From assembly GCA_028583415.1 (NCBI GenBank), contig CM053276.1, forward strand, positions 119,281,666 to 119,345,665: 64,000 nucleotides of DNA, read 5' to 3'. Positions 33,601 to 42,815 of this stretch are shown piece by piece. The position numbers and the translations under genes were made by a program. This DNA is from Protea cynaroides. Its lineage: Eukaryota; Streptophyta; Magnoliopsida; Proteales; Proteaceae. The notes beneath the pieces are model-generated. The model was not told the origin of the DNA, ran no database searches, and saw only the letters and a program-made list of their open reading frames with translations. The stretch's first letter is position 1, and each line of letters begins with the position of its first letter.

Positions 33601-36600
33601 TGGGGAGTGGAAATGAAAAGATCCCACTTATCTTTAATATGGGTGAGGGGTATTGTGATGTAGGTGTAACTGCTACAGCAGGAGGAATTTCTCAGATCAA
33701 AGCCTTATCAGACAGTGTTATTGGGGGAGAAGATATACTTCAGAATGTGATTCATCACCTCTTGCCCAATTTGGACAGTATCTTTTCAAGCCATGGCATT
33801 AATGAAATCAAATCAATTGCTTTGCATTGGATTGCCACCCAAGAGGTTATCCATAGGCTCACCACTCAGATGAGTGTCCCAATTGAGGTAGATTTGGCTG
33901 ATGATTCAAACACAAAGACAACACTGGACCGTGCTGAATTTGAGGAGATAAATAAAGAGGTGTTCAGGAAATGTGAGGATATTGTACTGCAATGCTTATG
34001 TGATGCAAAAGTAGAAGTGGAAGATGTAACTGATGTCATACTTGTTGGTGGATGTTCAAGTATTCCAAAATTAAGAGACCTGGTTTTAGGTATATGTAAA
34101 AGGAAGGTTGCTTACTCAGGAATGAATCCATTGGAAGCTGCGGTATGTGGTGCTGCACTTGAGGGTGCAGTGGCATTAGGCATCAGTGACCCATTGAGGA
34201 GTTTGGACCTGTTAACTATACAAGCTACCCCAATGAGCCTTGGAATTCAAGCAGTTGGTAATAATTTTTTACCTAAAGGGACACCAGAGATCAATGTGTG
34301 CATGGACATCCAATTGCTTCAACAGCATTACCCGCATCTGAACCTTGAGGACAAGGTTCTCATACACCTGGATGGCAATGTTACGATTAACATTGTAATC
34401 GTAGGATGATGGTAACAGGTAGTTGTTATAGCGTAACTGAATCTGTTAGATAATTGTAACCATAGGATGATGAGTTGTCAAATGGTTATATAAACCACAA
34501 GAGGAATAGAAAAGGTATCGATCAAATTACAGATTACTTTTCTTTCTTTCTCTTCTTGCTTCTTCTTCCCTGGAGGTTTGCTACCCTCGAAGTAGCTAAT
34601 TCTGATTTAGTTCGTAACAATGTCAGTGTTGTGTGATGCTTCAATCTCTTTTAAGTTATGTCCTTCCTCTTATGGCCTTTGCATCATATCTCATGCAGTC
34701 TCATACTTCGCATGTGTATTATAGACACAGATTTGCAATGCCACTTTTATGTTTACTTTCTCATAATTTTGCTCTTTTGCATTACCTAGATTACCTTTTG
34801 GTTTCGCATAAAAGGAATTTTTGGGGATCATTGAAATTAGAAAAATTTTCATCTAACCCCCAAAAAGGATGCCAAATTCTATCTACTATCCAATGGTTTC
34901 CAGAAACTCTAACCGGCCCCATTTAACTGATAGACTTGACTGAACATGTGAGTAGACATTCCTACCCTTTCTATTTGAAGCTTTAAAATATTAAAATGAG
35001 ATAAAGTTACTAATTTGTCCCTTTCTTTAAAACATTAGATTCAAAATTCCATCAACAATCAAAATCACAAATCAAATATTGGGGAAAATGCAATATTTTC
35101 GATAATCTCTCTCCCAAGAAGGAACGGAACAAAATTCTCAATCGTCTCTCTGGTCCAACTGTAAGTCTGTAACACACATTTCTCTTTCTCTCTCTAACAA
35201 AACCAATTAGACACGAAAGAAAATCTCTCTCTCTCTCTCTCTCTATCTCCTCTGCTCACTCTTGCTTCTACGGCTTTTCCTTCTCTTCTCCCACGCTTCA
35301 TCGCACCTTAACCAGCTTGGAAGACACTCAAGAAGCGTCACCTACTGACCAAACCTCATGAAGTTCTTCCATTAATGAGAATGACCAGTTTTCGAGAAAA
35401 ACTGGAAAACGTCGAAGATTCCAACCACAGTTTGAACTATTGAAATTAGATCAACTTGGTCGGTCGATTCATATTGATTTTAGCCATGGCTGATCCCTTT
35501 TATTTTTTTTTTTTGGTAAGAGCTGATCATAATCTATTAGCATTCTTGCACGGTTGCTACATCTATTTTTTAAAGGGATGTTCTTTAAATCATGAAATGT
35601 TTGTTCTAATATTGTAATAATTGCATCGCAAGCAACAATTTATTTTATAAAGCTCTGAAATTTGATGGAATATTTCAGATCAAATTTCATCCTCAACTGG
35701 AAAACATGATTTAAGAGCAGATGGCAATCATAAATGGAAAGGAAAGTGAAATAGAACAGAGAAAGGAAGTGAACTCATCACCGTCAATCTGAAATCAACA
35801 GTGTATGAGTGTACACAAATTACTTTCCCCTAAAGAAAATTCAAATAATTCTCTCGTAATCTTCTCTCACTCCCTATTTCTTCTCCCATAATCTTCTCTC
35901 ACTCCCTGTTTCTTTTCCCATTGCCATTCAGTTTTCAATCCCTATTTCTTCTCTCGTAACTTCTCCCATAATCTTCTCTCACTCCCTATTTCTTCTCCCA
36001 CTACCATTCAATTTTCAATCCCTATTTCTTCTCCCATAATCTTCTTTCAATCCCTATAAAGATCCCCTTTCGTTTCTTGCTTAAAAAAAAAAAAAAAAAA
36101 CAGAGCAAACAAAACCCTTTTAACAGAAATATCTTTAGAGAAACGAAAAAAAAAAAAAAAAAAAATTGCAGACATTGAGCTCCAATGTAGGAAACGATCA
36201 GAGGAGGATCCCCTTGTTTCTTGCTCTTCATCTCCAGATTTCTAGGGTTTGGGAAGAAAGAAACTTGAAAAACAGATGGGAAGATGAAATTTCTTCATTT
36301 TCTTTTTACTTTTACTATAGAAGATGAAAAATTGGTAATTAAAGGTTTTTTTTTTTACTTTGGGAGGCATTATGGTCTTTTATTTTGGAATAAGGGCATT
36401 ATTGTCCTAATATTTGCAACTAACGGGACTCTACTAACGGGTGGGGTCTCTTTGATTAACGGTGGAAAATTTTTGGATGGTAGATGAGACATTTGGAAAG
36501 TTTTGGGTGGTATACGAGACATTTGGAAACTTTTGGGGTTAGATAAAATTTGACATCCTTTTTGGGGATTAGAAGAAAATTTTTCTTGAAATTATATATT

Positions 36601-37092
36601 CATAATGCAAAATTGTATTCATCTTCCAGGTTGCAATGAATATTAGATGGCATTGCTGCTTGTGTTTTTGTTTTTCATTTTCTGTAGATATTACTGCCTT
36701 AAATTGATGAAACTGCCAACTGTCCTCCTTCGCCCTACATTACTGCCATGGTAGCCAGTTCCTCTTCCTCTCAGGCTTCTGCCCTGCCTGTGTATCGATC
36801 AAATTTTTTCCTTCATAAGGAGCAAAGAGTGTGATGCCCAATTTAGTACATGTGTGTTTGGAACATTTCAATGACGGATTTTTGTGTTGAGCCTACAGTG
36901 ACCAATTAATAAATTAGTGACTTATCCATGATACAGCCGTAGATTTTTTGGTAATAGCTCAGGCTTGTTTAAGGACAATTATTGGCATTTGTGATGAAAT
37001 TTGTGCTATTTCCATCTTGGCAGGTAAGGAAAGAAAGAGCAGAACGTGAGGCGTTGGGAGCATTACCTCTCTATCAGCGCACCTTCCCGTAA
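24664..37092 (+). CDS. QCR7: Cytochrome bc1 complex subunit 7 (complex III 14-kDa subunit)
   Basis: The product is the small matrix-side subunit 7 of mitochondrial ubiquinol-cytochrome c reductase. Exons are 24664-24760, 24881-25038, 26446-26493 and 37024-37092. Borders are GT-AG: G/GTGAGG, CAG/GTTATA, CTT/GTAAGT, with acceptors TTATAG, CTCCAG and TTGGCAG. The joined protein is 123 residues, close to the usual plant length. It starts MASSLLQSFLNPRKNWLAAI and HMRTISKRLRKYGLRYDDLF, continues DIKEALTRLPREIVDARNAR and MKHEYLPSDLQAMQTPFRSY, and ends REALGALPLYQRTLP. Introns 1 and 2 are 120 and 1407 bp. Intron 3 is 10,530 bp (26494-37023) and holds SINE, copia, gene-carrying LTR and Mutator-like insertions. 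The frame is intact through all four exons, so the gene is probably functional if the long intron is spliced. The final exon codes only the last 22 residues. Confidence 0.93.
25580..25665 (-). mobile_element. tRNA-derived SINE head in QCR7 intron 2
   Basis: On the minus strand the segment reads GGGGGTTAGCTCAGTTGGTA followed by an A/B-box-like arrangement (GAGTCCAACTCTCCTTGG). This resembles the tRNA-related 5' part of plant SINEs. A poly-T-like run borders it at 25568-25577. It does not fold as an intact tRNA by eye. Confidence 0.5.
27052..27215 (+). mobile_element. Au-type SINE in QCR7 intron 3
   Basis: The unit begins AGAGGGCGAGCCTTGGTGCG, has the B-box-like GTCACGGGTTCGAATCTTAG, the conserved AACAGCCTCT and GGGGTAAGGTTGCGTACATT, and ends GGGAGCCTCGTGTACTGAGA followed by CGCCCTTT. 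This order is that of the widespread angiosperm Au SINE as I remember it. Several substitutions show it is old. Confidence 0.82.
27325..30320 (-). mobile_element. Truncated Ty1/copia retrotransposon
   Basis: Read right to left it has a 5' LTR (29762-30320), a primer-binding site TTGGTATCAAAGC just inside it, and gag (KFKVPKYNGSNYPLWKLKIQ at about 29640). Next come a zinc-knuckle remnant (KCGQKGHMLED near 28990), integrase pieces (KCLGTDNGGE, NPQQNGMVENTNRTHR near 28030-28130) and the post-integrase block (KKCIFLGYTGVKGYRLWDS near 27750). The start of reverse transcriptase (MEEEMEAS near 27430, shifted frames) follows. The rest of RT, RNase H and the 3' LTR are missing. Frameshifts and stops are frequent, so it is dead. 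It lies in QCR7 intron 3, antisense to the gene. Confidence 0.88.
29762..30320 (-). repeat. 5' LTR of the copia element
   Basis: The + strand ends are TGTTGCGG and CAGTGCAACA. A TATA-like TATATAAAAGAGG lies near 30199 in + orientation, with AT-rich sequence on both strands. The LTR abuts a tRNA-Met-type primer-binding site on its left. The outer boundary at 30320 is inferred from the TGTTG/CAACA ends. Confidence 0.68.
31278..31525 (+). repeat. 5' LTR of the gene-carrying retrotransposon
   Basis: It contains a TATA-like GGTTATATAAACC near 31383-31395 and pyrimidine-rich TTTCTTTCTTTCTCTTCTTG downstream, and ends TTAGTTCGTAACA. It matches the 3' LTR throughout. Confidence 0.92.
31527..31691. 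mobile_element. Foldback MITE inserted at the LTR end, 9-bp TSD
   Basis: The 165-bp palindrome has ends GGACTTGGATCGTCTCCAG and CTGGAGACGATCTTTTTCC, with CAGTCCGTCCAG-type repeats in the arms. It is flanked by a 9-bp direct repeat TCGTAACAA (31518-31526, 31692-31700), which duplicates the last bases of the 5' LTR. The 9-bp size fits Mutator-type transposition. Confidence 0.85.
32245..32530 (+). pseudogene. Captured fragment of a plant Ser/Pro-rich 'DWLLTPxGTPLFPS' protein
   Basis: The frame reads GADDFLNLENGKNDCDWLLT then PLGTPLFPSFEMELQK, followed by a Ser/Arg/Pro-rich stretch (SRGNSLCRQPTPSPGLNSTT, EIRRPP). Plant proteins annotated as FLO11-like or proline-rich carry this DYDWLLTPPGTPLFPSL signature. 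Here DYDW is DCDW and TPPG is TPLG. Only a short part of the family's length is present, fused on both sides to unrelated sequence within one long frame (31765-32982). Confidence 0.72.
32785..33125 (+). pseudogene. Captured SLC35F-like solute transporter fragment, frameshifted
   Basis: The first part reads DLPLTQSFFTYTLLTLVFGC ILLL in the long upstream frame. After about 32868 the match moves to another frame: RRQKWAVPWYWYIPLAFVDV, then NYLVSKAFQYPSITSVMILD and WQFLGAVFCVVGLCLFLLSD. This is the plant SLC35F1/F2-type (DUF914) membrane transporter, covering roughly TM2 to TM5. A single-base loss near 32868 explains the frame change. No introns are present, so it derives from spliced RNA. Confidence 0.85.
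33291..34310 (+). pseudogene. Captured HSP70-8-like protein fragment, internally deleted
   Basis: The uninterrupted frame (part of 32853-34409) runs LQTLDIGVRPFFAALVKNVW, RSTTPEEVLAVILVELRAMA, AVRNIVLTAPVSFSRFQVTR, DVTDVILVGGCSSIPKLRDL and NPLEAAVCGAALEGAVALGI, then SLDLLTIQATPMSLGIQAVG. This matches the plant-specific HSP70-8 subgroup rather than canonical HSP70. The N-terminal ATPase start is missing. After GNNF the sequence jumps to LPKGTPEINVCMDI, skipping part of the substrate-binding domain, before switching to retrotransposon-like sequence. It is intron-free. The reading frame is preserved over about 340 codons, but the truncations argue against chaperone function. Confidence 0.88.
34379..34619 (+). 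repeat. 3' LTR of the gene-carrying retrotransposon
   Basis: It starts TGTTACGATTAACA directly after the pol-like remnant and ends GTTCGTAACA. Its 7-bp shorter length is fully explained by a 2-bp and a 5-bp indel relative to the 5' LTR. Confidence 0.92.
34840..36585. mobile_element. Mutator-like element with perfect 9-bp TSD in QCR7 intron 3
   Basis: The left end GAAAAATTTTCATCTAACCC and the right end (inverse) GAAAAATTTTCTTCTAATCC share CCCAAAAAGGATG(C/T)CAAATT. They are flanked by an exact 9-bp TTGAAATTA (34831-34839, 36586-36594). The 1746-bp interior has no transposase. It includes CT-rich 5'-UTR-like sequence and a tandem repeat at about 35840-36055. No captured gene is recognised. Confidence 0.9.
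35840..36055. repeat. Tandem repeat, CT-rich units of ~30-50 bp
   Basis: CCCATAATCTTCTCTCACTC followed by CCTATTTCTTCT, alternating with CATTCAATTTTCAATCC, repeats about five times with variation inside the Mutator-like element. Confidence 0.8.
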
Positions 37093-38160
37093 TCTATTGT
37101 TGTCTGTTCCAGCTGCTGTTCAGAATAGGAAATAAGGATAATATTTCTAGTAGAAGCTTCATTTAAGGATTCTGCTAGCTGAGAAGTTGGTTTGCCTTCA
37201 ATTCGTCCCTGAAGAAAACCTATGGGTTTTATTAAATTTATCTGGTGTTTGTCAGGCGTGGTCTGCTTATCACTGTCGGCCTATCTAGATGGGCATTCAA
37301 CTACTAATAATATACATCCGGCATTTGTTTAACTTTGCTGTTTAAACGTCTTGAGCAGTTATATTTGTTGGATTAATACAGGAAATCGAACGTTAATGTA
37401 AGACAGTATGAACCATCGTGGCAGAAAATTGCCATGAATTACTGTTGCACTATGATATGTTTGATGTTAGGCCCTGGTTCTATTAGGTTAATTTCTGCCG
37501 TTAATGCTTATTGTAATCAGGGAGAAGTTCTAGTTGGGGAACTCCCCTGAGGTACTCTGAAAACTGGTCCCTTGATTTATTGGTTCGTAGCCATCTGCAG
37601 TCAGGTTGTTTTAACCCCATTGCCCATTTCGAGTTTTTAATGTTTTATGGTCTGTTAGGTTTGCAGTTGCTTGAGGTTCAGACAGCCTCTACTTATAACA
37701 GCTCAAGTGTCTGTCTGAGCACAACCAAGGATATATTTTTGAGATCGAAAGCTTCTTGGAGGGGTGGGCTTGGTGGATGTGACCTTTTCGTTTTAATGAT
37801 TGGATTTCTAGAAGACATGATAAACTTAATCTATCGTAGATTCTGAGATATGGGGCCACCATGATCACTACAAAGATAAAGAAAAGCCCCCGATTTCTGT
37901 ATTGCTTTGAGTTCTGGTCACTGGGCTCCTTGAGATGTTAAAACGAAGCTATAGGATTTGCTGAAAATTCCACTGCAAATGCAACAATCTAACCATTCAA
38001 AAGCCTGACTTTTCAGCAAATCTTGAGACTTCTTTTTCAAGATCTGCTGAAGCCCACACTTGCACCTGCTCATCTGTTTTAGCAATTTTTTTTTTTTTTA
38101 AATATACTTTATACTCGTAATCAAATAAATAACAAATAGAACAAGTTTTTCTCAATGAAT
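37093..38160. other. QCR7 3' UTR and downstream DNA, no further gene seen
   Basis: The region following the stop codon has no recognisable coding family. The 3' UTR end was not determined. Confidence 0.45.
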
Positions 38161-38609
38161 CCATGAGGCATTATTTGGTAATAAGGGAAACTAACAGAAG
38201 GGAAGTGGAAAATTTAAATCTTAAAATGAATAATCATTGTGTAACTTATTCCAAATAATCCCATATTAGTTATTTAATTTTTATTTAATGTGCTTCTAAA
38301 TCCTTATGATTTGAAAAGTAAAATATAAATTATATTTAAATAGTATCATTACTGAATATGGTAAGAAAATCAAGTAATTACAATCATGTTAGATAAGAGT
38401 GATACAAATTTCCTTTTTAGATTTGAAAATTTCACTTCCTTTTTGTATCTAATTTCCTTTGTGACCAAACACAACCTTACATAATTCTTGGATCATTGAA
38501 ATATTTGTCACTTGGAAAATTGGATGGGATTGAAATTTGTGGTTAAGTACATCTAGAAGTCTCCTACAAACATATGAAGTTTCAACTTAGACGTTTTTTT
38601 TTTTTTTTT

Positions 38610-38893
38610 TAAACTGTGGAGCCCTTAGATAGGGGTTCTTCAGAAAAACTTTTCTCAGTATTCTATGACCTTGCCAATTATTTTTGGGAGAAAATTTGGC
38701 ATCTTATTAAAAAAAAAAGGAAATAAATAGTGATCTAGTGATCTTGGATCTACTAATTGTGGAGCCCTTAGATAGGGGGTTCTTAAGAAAAAAATTTCCC
38801 TTTATTCTATGACCTTTGCCAATTTTTTTTCTCAGAAAATTTGTCATTTTATTAAAAAAGGAAATAACTAATGATCTAGTGATTTTGGATCTA
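38610..38893. repeat. Two-copy tandem duplication, ~145 bp
   Basis: TGTGGAGCCCTTAGATAGGG with GTTCTT, TTCTATGACCTT, and AGTGATCTAGTGAT followed by TTGGATCTA occur at about 38614-38754 and 38758-38893. Small indels occur in poly-A and poly-T tracts. Confidence 0.9.
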
Positions 38894-39471
38894 GTTGCAC
38901 ACAAAATTTAATGTAGCTACCCTAAGATGTGACTATATAGGTGCAATTGTAGGGACACAATGGGCACAGTGCAACAATCTATTCCCAAGATTGCTTGTGT
39001 TTAACTAGAGACCCATCCGTGGTTGGCCCTAAACCACTAATCGACATTCAATTGATGAAAAAATATATTAGTGGAAGATCAAGGTTGCGTTTGATATGTA
39101 TTCTAATACTAAAACTATCAGGGTGAAGGAAGAGGAAGGAGAAAGAGGGGAGAAATTAAGAGGTGCCCACAAGGAAGATAGAAAGAGTCAACCTTTTGAT
39201 CTCATGGATACCGCACTCTACTCCAAGAGAAGCAATCAACTATCAAGCAGCTGTCTTTAACGGTTGGGTATGAATATAAGGTCAGAGATACAAAAGAGGA
39301 GGGAAGAATGTCCCTTGTTTTTTAGCACTGGCTTTCTCCTCCTCCTTAGAACAAAACGCGGTGATTATTTGGAATCTTTTAGATGCTTATTCTCTCTCCT
39401 TATATGTTTTCAGTCACGTGGATGCTTATGAATTGACAGTTAGCACTTAACGGTCATGAGCATCACCACAT

Positions 39472-39711
39472 GGATCCACATCCTCTCCATCTTTGATCGG
39501 ATGGAGAAGGGCAGTCTCGTTAGATGGTTGATGCTTGGGACTCGGGTGAGTCCAAACCTTCATCTGAGCTAACAAGGGGATTTTGATTCAACTTGTCAAT
39601 CTGAATGGAAGACTCAAATTCATCCGAACTTCAAATATTGACCATTTAACGAGGACGACCTCTCCATCAGGTGCTCTCCATCAAAAAGCGAAGATGGAGA
39701 GGATGTGAATT
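39472..39711. mobile_element. Palindromic MITE, copy E
   Basis: The ends are GGATCCACATCCTCTCCATC and GATGGAGAGGATGTGAATTC. They are bordered by TCACCACAT(G) on both sides (about 39464-39473 and 39712-39721), a 9-10 bp duplication. The central region is diverged and less palindromic than in copies B, C and F. Confidence 0.85.
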
Positions 39712-41045
39712 CTCACCACATGAGAATTTCCTCTAGAAAATGCGAAATTACGTGCACGGGAAATGAATGAATGAAAATCAACGTCGCACACGCTTCCATC
39801 GTGATTCTGGAGACTATTCAATACGTGGAGCAAATCTGTTGGTCCACAACGGAATTGACTTTTCCACCGTAAAGGATGCGATTGGATTGACCAATCGGAT
39901 GGTGTATACTGAAACACACACAAATAACATCTCTTGCCGCTTACGACAGTAAGGAACGGACCCACACATGCATGGGGACCACTAATCACCTTGTCTTGAT
40001 TCAAGTAGGAAGTTAGGAAGGTTCATCCACCGTTGATAGACCGTCGGCTAAGCGTGAAAATCGGCTCTTAACAGTAAACGTATTCAATTCGTTCTCTTGT
40101 CAAATTTCCAACGTGAGTGCGCGACTCCCTGTTACTTTTTAATGACACATGTTGAATGATTGTTGCTTCTAAATCTCCTTGCATCCCTCCAAAACTCCCT
40201 TTACTTGCACAAAAACGTGTCCCGATGCACCTCTCTCACCCCCAAAATATCATATTCAAATCGTCTCCTACTTCTCGTCAGTCAAGGGTCAGATTTCAGT
40301 TGGTCTATCTCTTCATATATTGGTAGATGGGCAAATTGATCTCCAAGCCCTTGGATCAGTTGCAGACCCTCCCAAAGACGATTTGAATCCCAAAATATCC
40401 CCTTCTTCTGTCCAAAGTTGGATCATTGACTAAACTAACCTTTGCAAGTAATAAAATGCCTTCAAAAGCTTACTTTACAATATTCTATCTAAACTCAACT
40501 TGGAATCCCATCCTAGGGTGGGGTCAAAGAAATTATTTAATAAAGCATGATGATTAGATTGCAGATTATTCTTTATGCTTAAGGATTGACCATATTTAAT
40601 CTTTATCCATAACCACATATAGTTTTTATAATCTTATACTTTCTCCATTTTAGATAAGATTGTTTGAATTGATCATTGTTCTTTACTTTCTTGTAATCAA
40701 TGGAACTAAATATGGACTTAAGGGCATGCATAAGAAATTAGGGTTAAGATCTTCTTCCATCGTGGAAGGGATTTTATTTGAAGTTCATTCGATGCGTATA
40801 CCCGATAAATCCGTATAAGTGAAATCCGTATAAGTGTCGGGTTAACTTCAACCGTTGGTTCATACCTGGACGAATTGGACAATATTAGAGAACGTCTAGG
40901 GGAAGATGTAAGGGCAGTTTGGGTAACGTAATTGACTTTAAATTTCTCTGGCCCCACCAAACCTAGAATGCGAGAAGGCCGGGAATAGACGGTAAGAAAA
41001 AGCGTAGGGAGTCGGAGACCTGGGGACGAGTTCTGCAAAAACTGC

Positions 41046-41051
41046 CACGTG
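41046..41051. promoter_or_regulatory. G-box CACGTG upstream of the 41.2-kb gene
   Basis: CCACGTGT lies about 140 bp upstream of the start codon at 41189. It is an ABRE/G-box-type core; light or abscisic acid control is only a possibility. Confidence 0.4.
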
Positions 41052-41188
41052 TACGTTCTTATCGTTTTCCCACTACCCTTAAAAAATTGTAATAAAACCC
41101 CTTCTTTCTTCTGTTTCTCTCCCGATATCCATTTTAGATTTTTGAAACCCCAAAAACCCAAACTCCCACACCTCTCTGCTACTCTGTA

Positions 41189-41569
41189 ATGGCGACAACT
41201 ACCAATCTCCTTTCTTTCCGTCCTACTGGGATCAGAGCATCGGCTTCTTCCGGTCACCGAAAACCTGAAAACATTCGCCAGAAAGCCTCCAACGCCAACT
41301 GGTGGACTCCTCTCTTTGGCTGGGCCTCCGATCCCGACTACATTGATAGCAAAAGCAGCAACAGCAGCGATGTCTCTGTAGAATCTGAGTCGGAGTCCGA
41401 GGGAGCGGCGCGCTCTAGATCACGATTCGCTCCAGGTTGCTTCACGGAGGAAAAGGCGAAACAGCTTCGTCTGATGAACATGGAGACTGAAACCTTCCAC
41501 GACATCATGTACCACTCAGCGATCGCGTCTCGCCTCGCTTCTGACCTTCCAAATCGCTCCGATCGGTAG
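41189..41569 (+). CDS. Conserved plant protein of unknown function, single exon
   Basis: This intact 126-residue frame begins MATTTNLLSFRPTGIRASAS. It contains NANWWTPLFGWASDPDYIDS, an acidic/serine linker (SSNSSDVSVESESESEG), and a conserved C-terminal half, RSRFAPGCFTEEKAKQLRLM with ETETFHDIMYHSAIASRLAS, ending RSDR. I recall small plant proteins with the same WWTPLFGW, PGCFTEEKAKQLR and FHD.MYHSAIASRLASD blocks and no assigned function. It has no signal peptide or membrane segment. Codon use is GC-richer than the flanks, and no frameshift is seen. A pyrimidine-rich leader (about 41098-41188) precedes the ATG. It is likely a real, functional gene. Confidence 0.85.
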   Translation: MATTTNLLSFRPTGIRASASSGHRKPENIRQKASNANWWTPLFGWASDPDYIDSKSSNSSDVSVESESESEGAARSRSRFAPGCFTEEKAKQLRLMNMETETFHDIMYHSAIASRLASDLPNRSDR

Positions 41570-42199
41570 TACCTGCGCCGGCGTACTTTGTTTTCCGGCG
41601 ATTTAGCGTTAGGACTCAATCAGGATGAAGGGTAGATTTACAGTTCTTTTTGTTTTGTTTTGTTTTGTTTTTTTTTTTTTTTTTTTGTACAAATCCATCC
41701 GACTTTACTTGGAAGTTGGAACTTCCAATTTCCTAATCTTTTCTTTCCCCAGTGTTAAAGCGATGACGATGATGACAATAATTGTCTTTTGTATATAATA
41801 TAAGACTTGCTTAAGCAATCTTGTTTTTTTTTTCTTGGACGCTTGAATTATTAAAGTTTTTCTTTAACCCCTTTGTAGTTTGTCGGAAATATTTTTTGAT
41901 TTGGGAAAAACCTCCATACCATCATCTTGTTTTGAACTATTACTTTTACTTTACAAAGGATAATGACAAGACATAAAGCAATCATCTCAGCAATGGCTCT
42001 TTTAATTAAGCTGTGTATGTAATTCGTGTATGTGAAGTCAAGAATCCCACGCGCTTGTCAGGAGGATGGAGACGAGGGCTTATACATCAGTGATTAGTTT
42101 TATACGATTGAGTATAGTTGAAAAACATCATTCAATTAATATCTTATATGTGGCAATCAATATTCTTGAAGTTGACTATGTATGATAGGTTGGTGCTTA

Positions 42200-42815
42200 A
42201 TTTTTTTTCACTCGAAGTTACAGTCCTGTGAGGACACGACGTTGATCGGATGTATAAACCTATTCAGTTACTTTTCTTAGTCGGAGATCAAAGTCCAAAG
42301 GCGACTAAGTTACATCAGAGGAGTCATTCTCCTAGTACGATACGGTATCGATCATTACGATTATACCCGTGTGGTGACATGTGTCATTTTTGTCATTTAC
42401 TGACTTGGCTTCTTTGATTATAGTTTCTCACTCCTACTCAGAGTCTATGACATGGGTATCTCTCAGAGCGACACCTGACAGTCTTATTGGTAATCAACTT
42501 CCCTGAGTCTTGGTACCTCGATGCTTCTTCCTAATCTCTATAAGTAGATGACGATCCATTCAAGTAATGCTATCTCACAAACTCACAATCTCACTATTCA
42601 TCCTCAATTCTCTCATATGCACAAACTCTCTCATTGTTCTTTTTTTTTTTTAAACTGGAGATAACTTCTTGTTATTTCTTAACTGTTTACATTGGAAATC
42701 TAACTTAGGCATCAAAATGTACCCGGGATCTAGTCGCCCAACTCCCTTATTTAACTTCTGTAATTGCAGGTTGCTCGGATTGTAGATCGACAAACGATTT
42801 CCAACCATAACAGTA
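42200..42815 (+). mobile_element. Probable LTR remnant, ends unresolved
   Basis: TATA-like CTATAAGTAG (about 42538), then many ACTCTC repeats, TAACTTAGGCATCAAAATG and TACCCGGGATCTAG resemble the R/U5 part of the solo LTRs in this window. No matching target duplication was found. Confidence 0.45.

Larger units (their letters stand above)
31278..34619 (+). mobile_element. LTR retrotransposon carrying several captured host-gene transcripts
   Basis: Two LTRs, 31278-31525 (248 bp) and 34379-34619 (241 bp), start TGTTACGATTAACA and end GTTCGTAACA. By eye they differ by nine substitutions and two indels of 2 and 5 bp. Flanks ACGTC (31273-31277) and ATGTC (34620-34624) form a 5-bp duplication with one C/T change. 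A primer-binding-site-like TGGTGCTTTCATTGAG follows the 5' LTR at 31701, after a MITE insertion. The last codons before the 3' LTR give YPHLNLEDKV, which resembles the C-terminal end of retrotransposon pol. No protease, reverse transcriptase or integrase is present, so it must have moved in trans. The interior is host-derived: a DWLLTPxGTPLFPS-family piece, an SLC35F-like piece and an HSP70-8-like piece, all intron-free and on the element's sense strand. Confidence 0.9.

Noticed and set aside
31765..34409. The 405- and 518-codon frames as normal host genes
   Set aside because: They lie between matched LTRs with a TSD, fuse unrelated families, contain a frameshift in the transporter part and lack introns. 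They are captured fragments.
40718..41257. A 179-codon minus-strand frame
   Set aside because: It overlaps the promoter and start of the conserved + strand gene at 41189 and has low-complexity, non-family sequence.
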